Assembly (NCBI GenBank): GCA_023264635.1
Contig: JAHFLT010000003.1
Coordinates: 8,293-72,292, forward strand
DNA length: 64,000 nucleotides
Direction of reading: 5' to 3'
DNA from: Candidatus Woesearchaeota archaeon
Lineage (GTDB): Archaea > Nanobdellota > Nanobdellia > Woesearchaeales > JAGVYF01
The number at the start of each line of letters is the position of its first letter. The stretch's first letter is position 1. The notes beneath the pieces are model-generated. The model was not told the origin of the DNA. It ran no database searches and worked only from the letters and a program-made list of their open reading frames with translations. Made by a program: the position numbers and the translations under genes. Positions 51,250-59,432 of the stretch are shown here, in pieces.

Positions 51250-51297
51250 GTCGTTGGACACAAAATAGAAAGTGATTATAAATCTTGCTACTTCATT

Positions 51298-51511
51298 GGA
51301 CCCATCCAAAAAAGCGCTCAGCAGCCTAAGGTCGAGCCTTAGCAGTAACCCATTTTGTGCTGATAATGGGATGATATCTGGGAAACGCAAAGAAGTCATA
51401 GGCTTCTTGCACAAGGAGAACAACGGTTCTCCTTTGTGTTAGCTATCACCTATAAATGCAAAGACGAGAAGTTGCTGAGCCGAGGGAGAGCGAGAATTTT
51501 TGGATGGGGCC
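51298..51511. mobile_element. MITE family C
   Basis: 214 bp with ends GGACCCATCCAAAAA / TTTTTGGATGGGGCC (one mismatch) and a perfect 9-bp target duplication TACTTCATT (51289-51297 and 51512-51520). Contains hairpins of the shared type (GCAAAGAAGTC...CTTCTTGC and CACAAGGAGAAC...GTTCTCCTTTGTG). It abuts the stop codon of the next gene. Confidence 0.9.
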
Positions 51512-51732
51512 TACTTCATTTTTACAAACTTATACATACAAACAAAACCAAAGATGAGTAAAATTGTCCCTAAGAGAATAAGATCATTCTGCCGAATGCG
51601 CTTCCCAAGAATAATAATGTCCATAATCAGCGTTGGATGAATACTTTTTATGACCGTTCGTGGAACAAACTCATAAAATGAGCCGATAAAGGATACAAGT
51701 AAACCAATAAACAACCATGTCTTACGTTTCAC
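51511..51732 (-). CDS. Small two-pass membrane protein (EamA/EmrE-like fragment size)
   Basis: 73 residues from a GTG at 51732 that overlaps the end of the upstream membrane gene by 11 nt; two membrane helices (TWLFIGLLVSFIGSFYEF and DLILLGTILLIFGFVCMY). A longer reading to 51801 would overlap the upstream gene by 80 nt. The layout suggests half of an EmrE/EamA-type transporter, but this is weak. The stop codon lies at the edge of MITE C. Confidence 0.45.
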   Translation of the reverse strand: MKRKTWLFIGLLVSFIGSFYEFVPRTVIKSIHPTLIMDIIILGKRIRQNDLILLGTILLIFGFVCMYKFVKMK

Positions 51733-52408
51733 GACGTATCCACCCCAAAACAGACCACAAAAACATGCTGATGATGAAAATATAAACACCATGTCCAACA
51801 TTTCTTAGCCACATCATAGCAACACTGCTTAGCACACTCCCTACCCAAAATTTATTGAGCATTATCCCTATAAAGAAAGCAATGAACAACAAGAGAAACG
51901 GTGGCCATATAAGTCCGAAGGTAAGCATCTGTGCAGCTTCATCTTCTGGAATACCTTGCACACGCCACATGACCATCAAAAACAATAAATCAAAAGCCAT
52001 TGTCGAAAGCAATAGAGTCCCTAGAGAGTTCCACATACCTTGCTTCTTTTGGATGAGATACCACAACATGAAGTAGGCAATGAACATAAAGCCCACATGC
52101 AGAAAGAAAAACCAGAATTGTTCATCAAGCGTGAACACAGCGCGGTCAATGGTTGGATTGGCAAATAGATAATATAAGTAAAACATAAAAGGGCCCAGGA
52201 TACTTACAACAATGCCTTGCTCTTTTTTTTTTCCTACAAGTTCAGTAATCAAGTAAACTGAAAGAAAGATAATGGTAATCTTGACAGCAACATAGTTTAG
52301 GTGAACAGCCCAGCTCGTTGCGAGATGGTATATCATATCAATTGCATTCATAACTGCAGTAACAAAAAGAGCAAAGAGAAAATTTTTTAGCTTACTCAAC
52401 AGTAACAC
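51722..52408 (-). CDS. Multi-pass membrane protein next to a cupredoxin
   Basis: 228 residues with about seven membrane helices; no large soluble part. The start is a GTG overlapping the cupredoxin gene by 17 nt, with AAAGGAAG just upstream. Cupredoxin and integral membrane protein in one operon suggest a copper-binding or electron-transfer unit at the membrane. No family recognised. Confidence 0.6.
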   Translation of the reverse strand: MLLLSKLKNFLFALFVTAVMNAIDMIYHLATSWAVHLNYVAVKITIIFLSVYLITELVGKKKEQGIVVSILGPFMFYLYYLFANPTIDRAVFTLDEQFWFFFLHVGFMFIAYFMLWYLIQKKQGMWNSLGTLLLSTMAFDLLFLMVMWRVQGIPEDEAAQMLTFGLIWPPFLLLFIAFFIGIMLNKFWVGSVLSSVAMMWLRNVGHGVYIFIISMFLWSVLGWIRRET

Positions 52409-52763
52409 TTCCTTTCATGGCTGGATGAAGACCACAAATGTACTTGTATATGCCCGGTTTGGTAAATGTGTAGCTGTAGGTATTTCCTTTTTGCAGGTCA
52501 TCAGAACGTAAGGTTCCATCAGTACTCTCAACAGTATGCACGACATCATCCTCATTCTTCCAGACAATTGTAGTTCCTGTCTTTATTTTTGTTTCAGCTG
52601 GCACAAATGCGAAACCAAGGATGACGACAGACACTGTTTCACCCTGTGTTGGTGATGGACGTTGTCGCTCTTGTTGTGTTTCTGGTGGTTGTTGTGGTGG
52701 GCATCCCCAGAGGAGTAACAAAAGCATCAAGAGCAACAGCATAGAAATAGGTTGTATTCTCAT
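52392..52763 (-). CDS. Lipoprotein cupredoxin (plastocyanin/halocyanin-like)
   Basis: 123 residues: a lipobox-like signal (LLLLLWGC, Cys at about 21), a Pro/Gln-rich spacer and a cupredoxin domain (about 42-123). Type 1 copper ligands are visible: His in VVHTVES, then Cys, His and Met in YICGLHPAMKG. Expected to carry electrons or bind copper at the outer membrane face. First gene of the three-gene membrane operon. Confidence 0.85.
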   Translation of the reverse strand: MRIQPISMLLLLMLLLLLWGCPPQQPPETQQERQRPSPTQGETVSVVILGFAFVPAETKIKTGTTIVWKNEDDVVHTVESTDGTLRSDDLQKGNTYSYTFTKPGIYKYICGLHPAMKGSVTVE

Positions 52764-52823
52764 TTTTTTTTAGAGGAACAAACAAATTTAAATATTTTTT
52801 GGTGCTGGAAGAAGTGCATACCT

Positions 52824-53777
52824 ATGAATGTCTGTCTTATCGGCGCAGGTCTCATCGGCTCTGAGCTTGAGAGAAAAGCAAAAGAAAGAGGATGGACTAT
52901 ACATTGTGTGGTACGCAGTGACGGTGTCTACAGATATGGGACGAAAATAGATTCCATTGACAATTATCATTTATACGTTCCGAGTAGTGATGTAGGATTT
53001 CTTGCAATCCCCACAAAAGATGATGGTGTTGTGGCATATAATTATCTACGTATGTTTTTGATGAGAGATAAACCTATTATAACCTGTGAGAAGGGAGCAC
53101 TTTCCAATTATTTTCGTGAGGTAGAGCACCACCTGCAGACAATCGGCTATAGTGCAACGGTAGGAGGAGGTTCACGGTTATTGCGTTACGCAGAAGAGAT
53201 TGTTACCTCTGCAACAACAGAAATCCATGCAGTCATCAACGGCACATTGAATTATGTTTTGTCAGAACTGAGTAAAAAAAGGACACTTAATGATATTCTT
53301 TCAGAAGCGCACCAAAAGGGTTACACAGAACCAGGCGCAACAGAACCACTGGATGTATTAAATGCAGAAGCAACAGGAGATATTCCCCGAAAGGCAGTAA
53401 TCTTGTTCAACGTATGCAGATTAACCAAGGATACGTTGCAGCTAAGGCATATACCTGTATCTCCGCTTGGTGAAAAAGAATACAATGCACTAGTAGCTGA
53501 CGCTCCAAACAGACGATATATTGTTTCTATAACTAAGGGACCAAGAGATGAAGATGTCATTGGCGGTTTCTGTTACCGAGTGGATGATTGGGTGCTCTCT
53601 GCAGGGTTTAAGGATATATCTTCTCATTCTATCTACAAAAAACTTTTGCTCTCAAACGTCGATAATGGCATTGTCATAAAGAATAATACCGGTGTCTATA
53701 CCTTATCCGGTCCCGGAGCTGGGCCAGGACCAACAACTGATGCAATGATAGCAGACGCAGTGAGGCTGTGTAAATAA
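52824..53777 (+). CDS. hom: Homoserine dehydrogenase
   Basis: 317 residues. Reduces aspartate semialdehyde to homoserine. Rossmann motif CLIGAGLIGSELE at the start, ITCEKGALSNYF, GGGSRLLRYAE, the signature INGTLNYVLSEL and GYTEPGATEPLDVLNAEATGDIPRKA with the catalytic Lys. No C-terminal ACT domain, so no sign of threonine feedback. ATG 52824 follows a TTTAAATA box by about 33 nt; the longer frame to 52752 runs through the promoter. thrC follows after 46 bp. Confidence 0.92.
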   Translation: MNVCLIGAGLIGSELERKAKERGWTIHCVVRSDGVYRYGTKIDSIDNYHLYVPSSDVGFLAIPTKDDGVVAYNYLRMFLMRDKPIITCEKGALSNYFREVEHHLQTIGYSATVGGGSRLLRYAEEIVTSATTEIHAVINGTLNYVLSELSKKRTLNDILSEAHQKGYTEPGATEPLDVLNAEATGDIPRKAVILFNVCRLTKDTLQLRHIPVSPLGEKEYNALVADAPNRRYIVSITKGPRDEDVIGGFCYRVDDWVLSAGFKDISSHSIYKKLLLSNVDNGIVIKNNTGVYTLSGPGAGPGPTTDAMIADAVRLCK

Positions 53778-53823
53778 GACTGTGTAAAATTTCATAACCT
53801 ATTTATATCCACTTACCATTGAT

Positions 53824-54954
53824 ATGTCTAATATGTCTATGTCCCACATTATGTGGATTGACTGTTTTGCATGCAAGAACAGGTATCCAGCAGATTCAGT
53901 TATATTCGAATGTCCCGAGTGCAAAGGACCTCTCGACATCATCTACAACTACGATGAGATAAAGAAACACATTCTCCGTGATGAATTCAAGCTTGCCCAT
54001 ATTTCACATTGGAAATACTGGCCATTCTATCCCATTCACGACCTTTCGAAGATAGTCACGCTGTACGAGGGTGGCACGCCATTGATTCCGTCTCGTGACA
54101 AGAAAAGCTATTATTTCAAAAATGAAGGATTGAATCCAACGGGGTCTTTCAAAGATAGGGGAACAACGATTGAAATATCACACGTCACAGAAATTGGAGT
54201 AAAAAATATTGCATGTGCGACCACGGGGAATATGGGTGCCTCCATAGCAGCATATGCAGCGCGTGCACAAGGAGTCAGTGCAACATTCTATATCCCCACT
54301 TTTGCATCAAAAATCAAGTATGTACAGATTGCATCCTATGGTGGAAAGATAATCCCTGTCAAAGGAACATATGAGGATGCGTTAAACCTGACTAGGGAAT
54401 TACGACGCCAAAAAGGAATTTATCTTACTGGAGATTATCCTTACAGAGGAGAAGGAGAAAAATCTGTCGGATTTGAGATTATTGATCAATTGGGGTGGCG
54501 TGCTCCTGATTATATTGTAGTCCCTGTTGGCAATGGGACATTATTTTACGGCGTCTACAAAGCACTAAAAGAATTACACATCATTGGCTTGCTCGATAGA
54601 ATCCCCCACATCGTTGCTGTTCAGGCAAAGGGATGCTCACCTGTAGTCAAAGCATTCGCAAACAAGAAGAGGACATTCATTCCCGCAAGAAAACCAAAGA
54701 CCATAGCCTCTGCCATCAATTGCGGCAACCCCGTTGATGGGATAAAGGCGCTGCATGCACTCTATGCAACTCATGGCATGGCAGTTACTGTTACAGACAA
54801 AGAGATTCGTGCTGCACAAAAAGGATTAGGTAAAGAGGGTATTTACGCAGAGCCAGGCGGTGCAACTGCATATGCCGGTGCATTGAAGCTGAAATTGCCA
54901 GGCACGGTTGTTGTTCTTGTGACAGGGCATGGATTAAAGGATCCGTTTGTGTGA
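53824..54954 (+). CDS. thrC: Threonine synthase
   Basis: 376 residues, PLP enzyme making threonine from phosphohomoserine. An N-terminal zinc ribbon (CFACKNRYPADSV, CPECKG) precedes the PLP Lys in NPTGSFKDRGTT (about 108) and the phosphate loop GNMGAS. The Gly-rich VPVGNGTL and the C-terminal GIYAEPGGATAYAG also fit. TATA ATTTATAT at 53801-53808; the ATG at 53833 would suit a leaderless start slightly better. No homoserine kinase in the window. Confidence 0.93.
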   Translation: MSNMSMSHIMWIDCFACKNRYPADSVIFECPECKGPLDIIYNYDEIKKHILRDEFKLAHISHWKYWPFYPIHDLSKIVTLYEGGTPLIPSRDKKSYYFKNEGLNPTGSFKDRGTTIEISHVTEIGVKNIACATTGNMGASIAAYAARAQGVSATFYIPTFASKIKYVQIASYGGKIIPVKGTYEDALNLTRELRRQKGIYLTGDYPYRGEGEKSVGFEIIDQLGWRAPDYIVVPVGNGTLFYGVYKALKELHIIGLLDRIPHIVAVQAKGCSPVVKAFANKKRTFIPARKPKTIASAINCGNPVDGIKALHALYATHGMAVTVTDKEIRAAQKGLGKEGIYAEPGGATAYAGALKLKLPGTVVVLVTGHGLKDPFV

Positions 54955-55046
54955 TTATAGCGGGGTGCATTAATCATTAAACATTTGTGCGCTCCATGAG
55001 AATAGCAAATCGCAGTATCACATATTCATAGTCATGTAATTTGCTA

Positions 55047-55472
55047 TTACTTGTGATACTTCATCCCTTTTAGTATGGTGAATGCTCTATACAATTGCTC
55101 TAAGAAAACAACTCTGCACAGTTCATGAGGCAATGTCATTCTGGATAAAGAAAAGACAAGATTTGCTTTTGTGAGAACTTCCTGTGACAAACTGTGTTCG
55201 CTGCCGATGGCAAAGGTTACTTTCTTTTCCTGGCTGCGCTGTAAAAATCGGGAAAACTCAAATGAGGACATCTCAACTCCCTCTGGGCTTAGCGCAATCA
55301 GAAATGATCCTTCGCATCTATTCAGAATAGTTTCTCCCTCACTCTCAACTCCCTTATCCTTCACCACGACCATTTCAACACGTGCATACTTTGATAGTCG
55401 TTTCAGATATTCTTGGCATGCTTCTTCGTATGCTTTGTTCTTAATTTTGCCTACAGCGACGATTCTTATCAT
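55047..55472 (-). CDS. rlmH: 23S rRNA pseudouridine methyltransferase RlmH
   Basis: 141 residues of the SPOUT family: MIRIVAVGKIKNKAYEEAC start, FAIGSEHSLSQEVL (cofactor loop) and the knot end LSLSRMTLPHELCRVVFLEQLYRAFTI. Methylates pseudouridine in helix 69 of 23S rRNA in bacteria; archaeal members are scattered. Length as usual (about 155). MITE D lies immediately upstream. Confidence 0.93.
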   Translation of the reverse strand: MIRIVAVGKIKNKAYEEACQEYLKRLSKYARVEMVVVKDKGVESEGETILNRCEGSFLIALSPEGVEMSSFEFSRFLQRSQEKKVTFAIGSEHSLSQEVLTKANLVFSLSRMTLPHELCRVVFLEQLYRAFTILKGMKYHK

Positions 55473-55496
55473 ACAATTTCCTCCATGCGTTCAATC

Positions 55497-55598
55497 GGTG
55501 CCATTGAAAAATTCCTCATCAGATACTTCAGCAACCATCTGTTCGCGTAAGCTATGTAAGGAAATGGGAAAACTTCTCATTACAATTTTCATGGCGCC
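55497..55598. mobile_element. MITE family D, copy 1
   Basis: 102 bp, ends GGTGCCATTGAAAA / TTTTCATGGCGCC, perfect 8-bp duplication GTTCAATC (55489-55496 and 55599-55606). The termini resemble family A; the interior is different and shared with the element at 9855-9964. Confidence 0.8.
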
Positions 55599-55640
55599 GT
55601 TCAATCCAAAAGTATAAAAGAAACTGAGACTTTAAAATAG

Positions 55641-55925
55641 ATAGTAAAACGAGGCCAAACCACGCTTTTTATCATTGTAGGGTTACTTTCGCTAATTATT
55701 ATTGTAATGGTTGTAAAGATATTACATCCTCCTCGTTTAGAAAAGGTCCCTGTTTCAGAAGTAAAAACCTCTCTGCAAGCAACATTCGATGCATGCGCCA
55801 AAGAGAGTCTAAAAAAGTCATTAGTAGATTTGAGAGATATTATCAGCTCAAAGTGTAATCAACAAACATACCTTCTCTCACACTGTCCTTTCCAGCGTGA
55901 GGAGAAACAACAAGCAGTTTTTTAA
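55641..55925 (+). pseudogene. Decayed KRGQ-type membrane protein with ATA in place of ATG
   Basis: TATAAAAG at 55613-55620 predicts a leaderless start at 55641, where the codon is ATA. From there the frame reads I-VKRGQTTLFIIVGLLSLII, continuing VMVVKILHPP and then a Cys (FDACAKESL). This is the start of a surface/membrane protein family common in DPANN (MxKRGQ-TLFIIxG). It ends after about 95 codons, where the family is several hundred long. Either a pseudogene or a fragment using ATA. Confidence 0.55.
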
Positions 55926-55948
55926 TCTCATTATTGTTTCTTCTTGGA

Positions 55949-56614
55949 ATGCAACTACCAGAAGTGAAAACCAAAATCCCTGAGAAATTGTACTCTGTGC
56001 TGGAAAAACAAGGCATCACCACATTGCGCCCGTGCCAGGAGAAAGCTATCACCGCAGGCGTATTGGAAGGAAAGAATCTCCTTGTCTGTTCCCCAACAGG
56101 TTCTGGAAAAACACAAGTGGCTGAGTATGCAGCGCTTACATCAATCCTCACAGGCAAAGGCAAGGCTATCTATATAGTTCCACTAAAAGCATTGGCTATG
56201 GAAAAATACAAGGAATTTACCAGCCGGTATAGCCATCTCTGTAAAATAGCCATGTCTTCTGGGGATCTGGACAGCGCAGATAACTATCTGGCAGGCTATG
56301 ACTTAATTATTATGACAGCTGAGAAATGCGATTCATTGCTCCGCCATCATGCACCATGGATACAGGGTGTTGTGACGATGATAGTTGATGAGATTCACTT
56401 ACTTCATGACCCACAAAGAGGTCCTGTCCTGGAAATCCTCATCACGTTGCTTCGTGAGACTCGTCCTTCATTGCAGATTATTGGCCTTTCTGCAACTATA
56501 GGCAACCCAGAAGAGCTGGCTAACTGGCTTAGTGCAGAACTTGTGCAGGATTCGTGGAGACCTATACCCCTAAAGAAAGGAATTTACTTTGATGGAAAAG
56601 TTGAATTCTATTAA
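55949..56614 (+). pseudogene. Truncated Hel308/Ski2-like helicase (RecA1 domain only)
   Basis: 221 residues covering only the first RecA domain: Q-motif region LRPCQEKAI, Walker A SPTGSGKTQVAEY, TxGx motif IYIVPLKALAMEKY, DEIHLLHD (DExH) and SAT in LSATIGNPEELANWL. It stops at LKKGIYFDGKVEFY, where the second RecA domain of Hel308 (total about 700 residues) should begin. A TATA-like stretch about 26 nt before ATG 55949 suggests it may still be expressed. Its stop overlaps the next gene by 4 nt. Confidence 0.7.
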
Positions 56615-57228
56615 GCTATGGGAGAGAAGACTGGAGATGTGAGAGCTGCTAAAGCAAGAAGCAGCAATGCATATAAACCACTAAAAATAAGGAGGGGAAT
56701 AATCCATATCAATGTAGCTTTCCACTTTTGCACACTCTCAAGAACACTGATTGCATATGTATAGAATACCATTGCATAAACTAAGAAAACAATGTCTATA
56801 ACAGTGAAAGGCATACTTTTCAGTAGTTGGATAGTGAGTAATTTAGCATAGGGGACATAACTGAGATACGCGAGAGCGCTTTGGATAACGCTAACAAATG
56901 TAACATATCCAAATACCCTGAATAGACCAAGCACCTTACCTGTTCCTTTGAAGAGCAACGCAACCCCATGAAGAATGCTGCTTATGATGAATGCAAACAA
57001 TACGCTGCCTATAATTGCAACTATTACAGCTGTCAGAATCGGAATGTTCTCACTTTTTATGACGGACTGCGGAGAGAAAATAGTAAGGAAAAACACGAAC
57101 ATGCTTGATGCAGTTAAGAACCAAAGAGCATACTGCGTTGTCTCACTTCTTTTGGCAACGTCCGTTATTGCCTTCTGAGAAAAGAACATAACAGACCACG
57201 CAGTCCGTAGCTCATCGATCAGTGTCAT
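56611..57228 (-). CDS. Yip1-family membrane protein
   Basis: 205 residues with five membrane helices and the Yip1-type arrangement (N-terminal amphipathic segment, GYVTFVSVIQSAL in the middle). In archaea these are of unknown function. It follows ftsY's end region on the minus strand. Confidence 0.65.
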   Translation of the reverse strand: MTLIDELRTAWSVMFFSQKAITDVAKRSETTQYALWFLTASSMFVFFLTIFSPQSVIKSENIPILTAVIVAIIGSVLFAFIISSILHGVALLFKGTGKVLGLFRVFGYVTFVSVIQSALAYLSYVPYAKLLTIQLLKSMPFTVIDIVFLVYAMVFYTYAISVLESVQKWKATLIWIIPLLIFSGLYALLLLALAALTSPVFSPIA

Positions 57229-57254
57229 ACCCTCATCTTAAGTAAAAGTGCTAT

Positions 57255-58520
57255 TTAAGCCTTTAGCCCCAGATTTTCCAAAATGATTTCCTTCGAGAAA
57301 AGCTTTAAATCATCATATTTTTGTCCCATGCCTAAGAAGACGATTGGTTTTCCTGTCACATATGCAATGGACAACGCAGCACCACCTTTCTCATCAACAT
57401 CAGCTTTAGCCAGCACGATTCCCGTAATTCCCACTGCATCATTGAATTGCCTTGCCTGCTCAATGCAATCATTGCCCGTTATGCTCTCACCGATGAAAAG
57501 TGTCATATCCGGTTTGGCTACTCTAATGATTTTCTTCATTTCATCCATGAGATTAACATTGCTTTGCATCCTTCCAGCAGTGTCTATCAAGACAACGTCT
57601 ATGTCATGTGCTTTTGCATAGGAAATTGCATCATATGCAACTGCAGCAGCATCAGAGCCATAATCCTGTTTAATGAGTTTTACCTTAATACGTGCAGCAT
57701 GTTCTTCCAGTTGCTGTATTGCTGCTGCCCTGAATGTATCTCCTGCAGCCATGACGCATGAGATTTTGTTCTTCTTTAGATAATGTGCTACCTTTGCTAT
57801 GGTCGTTGTTTTTCCAGATCCGTTTATGCCGACAAAGCAAATTACATAAGGCCGTTTTGACTGCACAGTTTTCAGAAAATCTACTTGCGCAAAGGACATT
57901 GCTTCATCCACTGCCTCCATTAGTGCCGTTTCAACAAGTTTCTCCACTTGTCCGCGACGCAGTGGCTTGTCTACCAATATTTTCTGCAGCTTCAGCTTGA
58001 TGATCTCAATGACCTCAAATGCAACATTATTTTCCAACAGTGATACTTCCAGCTCCCAAAAGAGCTCTTCAAATTCCTCTTTTGAAATCTTTGTTGTTGT
58101 AATCTTTTGTGTGAGTTTGCCGAGAAATCCAGTGGCTTCCTCTTCAGCATATTTTTTCTGCGGCTTCTCTTCTCTCTGCACAATAGATTGAATGATTTCG
58201 ACAGGAACTGGATTTCTTTCCTCTTTCTGCTTTCTTTCATCTTTCTGAACAGCAGATATTGGTTTTGGAAGTGATTGCGGCAATTGTATTGGCGCTTTTT
58301 CTGGTGAAGATTCTGTTGGAAGAGGTTGTATTGGTTGTATCCTATTCTGTACTGGTGCTATTGTTTCAGCGCCTTTCTCAGAAGCAACCACGTTTTTTTT
58401 TGGCTGTTCTGTATCCTCTCTTTCAATAATACTCTCTTTCTCAACAGTACCCTCTTTCTCAAACTTCTTCGCAATGACAGAAACAGCGTCCTTTATTTTT
58501 TGTTTTAAGAAACTGAACAT
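57255..58520 (-). CDS. ftsY: Signal recognition particle receptor FtsY
   Basis: 421 residues. The acidic/linker A region (1-125) is followed by the N domain and the SRP GTPase G domain: GINGSGKTTTIAKVAHYL (G1, about 230), DTFRAAAIQQLEEHA (the SRP insertion motif), DTAGRMQSN (G3), AKADVDEKGGAALS. It docks SRP-bound ribosomes at the membrane. Its start overlaps prefoldin alpha by 16 nt, the conserved archaeal pfdA-ftsY order. Confidence 0.96.
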   Translation of the reverse strand: MFSFLKQKIKDAVSVIAKKFEKEGTVEKESIIEREDTEQPKKNVVASEKGAETIAPVQNRIQPIQPLPTESSPEKAPIQLPQSLPKPISAVQKDERKQKEERNPVPVEIIQSIVQREEKPQKKYAEEEATGFLGKLTQKITTTKISKEEFEELFWELEVSLLENNVAFEVIEIIKLKLQKILVDKPLRRGQVEKLVETALMEAVDEAMSFAQVDFLKTVQSKRPYVICFVGINGSGKTTTIAKVAHYLKKNKISCVMAAGDTFRAAAIQQLEEHAARIKVKLIKQDYGSDAAAVAYDAISYAKAHDIDVVLIDTAGRMQSNVNLMDEMKKIIRVAKPDMTLFIGESITGNDCIEQARQFNDAVGITGIVLAKADVDEKGGAALSIAYVTGKPIVFLGMGQKYDDLKLFSKEIILENLGLKA

Positions 58521-58912
58521 TGTGCTAACTCTTCTTCCAATCTCTTTGCTTGTGAATACATCTCCTTGAAATCGCTTGCCAGCTGTGACAAGACACCTTC
58601 GACTTCCTTATACTGTTCAGTAAGAAGTTGGCGTGCACCTTCTCTTGTTTTCTGTACAGCAGTCTTTGCCCCTATATTTACAGTCACCATGTCTCTCTCA
58701 GTCAACGTTCCTTTCACAAATACACCGTTGGTTATCGGGAAAAGAATAGCTGCACCTACTTCTATCTGGCCCAGTTCTTCGAGTGCTTGTACGCTCTCGA
58801 TAAGATTTTCTTGCTGAGACTGGAGGTTTTTAATCTGCTTTTGCGTCTGCTTCAGTTGCTGGTCAAGCATCTGCAGCAGCGCATACTTTTGTTCCTGTTC
58901 TTCTTTGTTCAT
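58505..58912 (-). CDS. pfdA: Prefoldin alpha subunit
   Basis: 135 residues: two long coiled-coil helices flanking a beta hairpin region (about 52-85, GAAILFPITNGVFVKGTL). Forms the hexameric chaperone with prefoldin beta and hands substrates to the thermosome, which is encoded 2.5 kb away. Overlaps ftsY by 16 nt and, at its start, the small frame-shifted gene by 4 nt. Confidence 0.92.
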   Translation of the reverse strand: MNKEEQEQKYALLQMLDQQLKQTQKQIKNLQSQQENLIESVQALEELGQIEVGAAILFPITNGVFVKGTLTERDMVTVNIGAKTAVQKTREGARQLLTEQYKEVEGVLSQLASDFKEMYSQAKRLEEELAQCSVS

Positions 58913-59089
58913 TTTAGTTTCTTCATCAGACTGAGGAGAATCTCATGATAGTTTTCTTGCGCACAGATCATTGAAAGTTCTGGTTTTGGGACATTCTCAT
59001 TATTTCTCATTATCTAATAGGCAATCCAGTTCCCGCTGCACAAGGAACCGTATGATGACTACCTGTTTCTCTGTGAAATCGATTTTCAT
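58909..59089 (-). pseudogene. Small protein gene split by a one-base frame change
   Basis: A TATA box (ATTTATAAAT, centred 59115) is exactly 26 nt before ATG 59089, which opens MKIDFTEKQVVIIRFLVQRE...DNEK and stops at 59000. The frame starting at 59010 continues NNENVPKPELSMIC and ends LLSLMKKLK, its stop overlapping the pfdA start. Removing one A from an AAA run would join them into one protein of about 60 residues. Sequencing error, mutation or programmed shifting are all possible. Confidence 0.5.
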
Positions 59090-59134
59090 CCAGAGAAAAG
59101 CTGCAGAGGTATTTATAAATCTTCGTGATGAATT

Positions 59135-59398
59135 GGCTCTGTAGAAAGTCTCGCTCTCGCTCGCCATTGCACCTCAGCTCGCATGTGCTGTTAGTCTGCA
59201 GAGTGACACAAAGGAGAACCGCTGTTCTCCTTGTGCAAGAAGCCTATGGCTTCTTTGCATTTCCAGGATGGAGCACAAAGAAACCTCGCAGATTTCTTGT
59301 GCAAGTTGCTTCGCAACTTTGCATCCCCTTTGTCACTTTTCCTGACTCTTGAAGGTGCTCGCCCTTAAGAGTGGCAATGGTACACTTTCTACAGAGCC
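59135..59398. mobile_element. MITE family B, copy 3 (inverted)
   Basis: 264 bp, same as copies 1 and 2 in opposite orientation, perfect 15-bp ends, perfect 9-bp duplication TGATGAATT at 59126-59134 and 59399-59407. This is the best preserved insertion in the window. Confidence 0.93.
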
Positions 59399-59432
59399 TG
59401 ATGAATTTGAGCTTGGAGTAGTAATACAGATT

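Noticed and set aside
55171-55617. 148-codon plus-strand frame opposite rlmH
   Set aside because: It lies over the clear rlmH gene and MITE D; no independent support.
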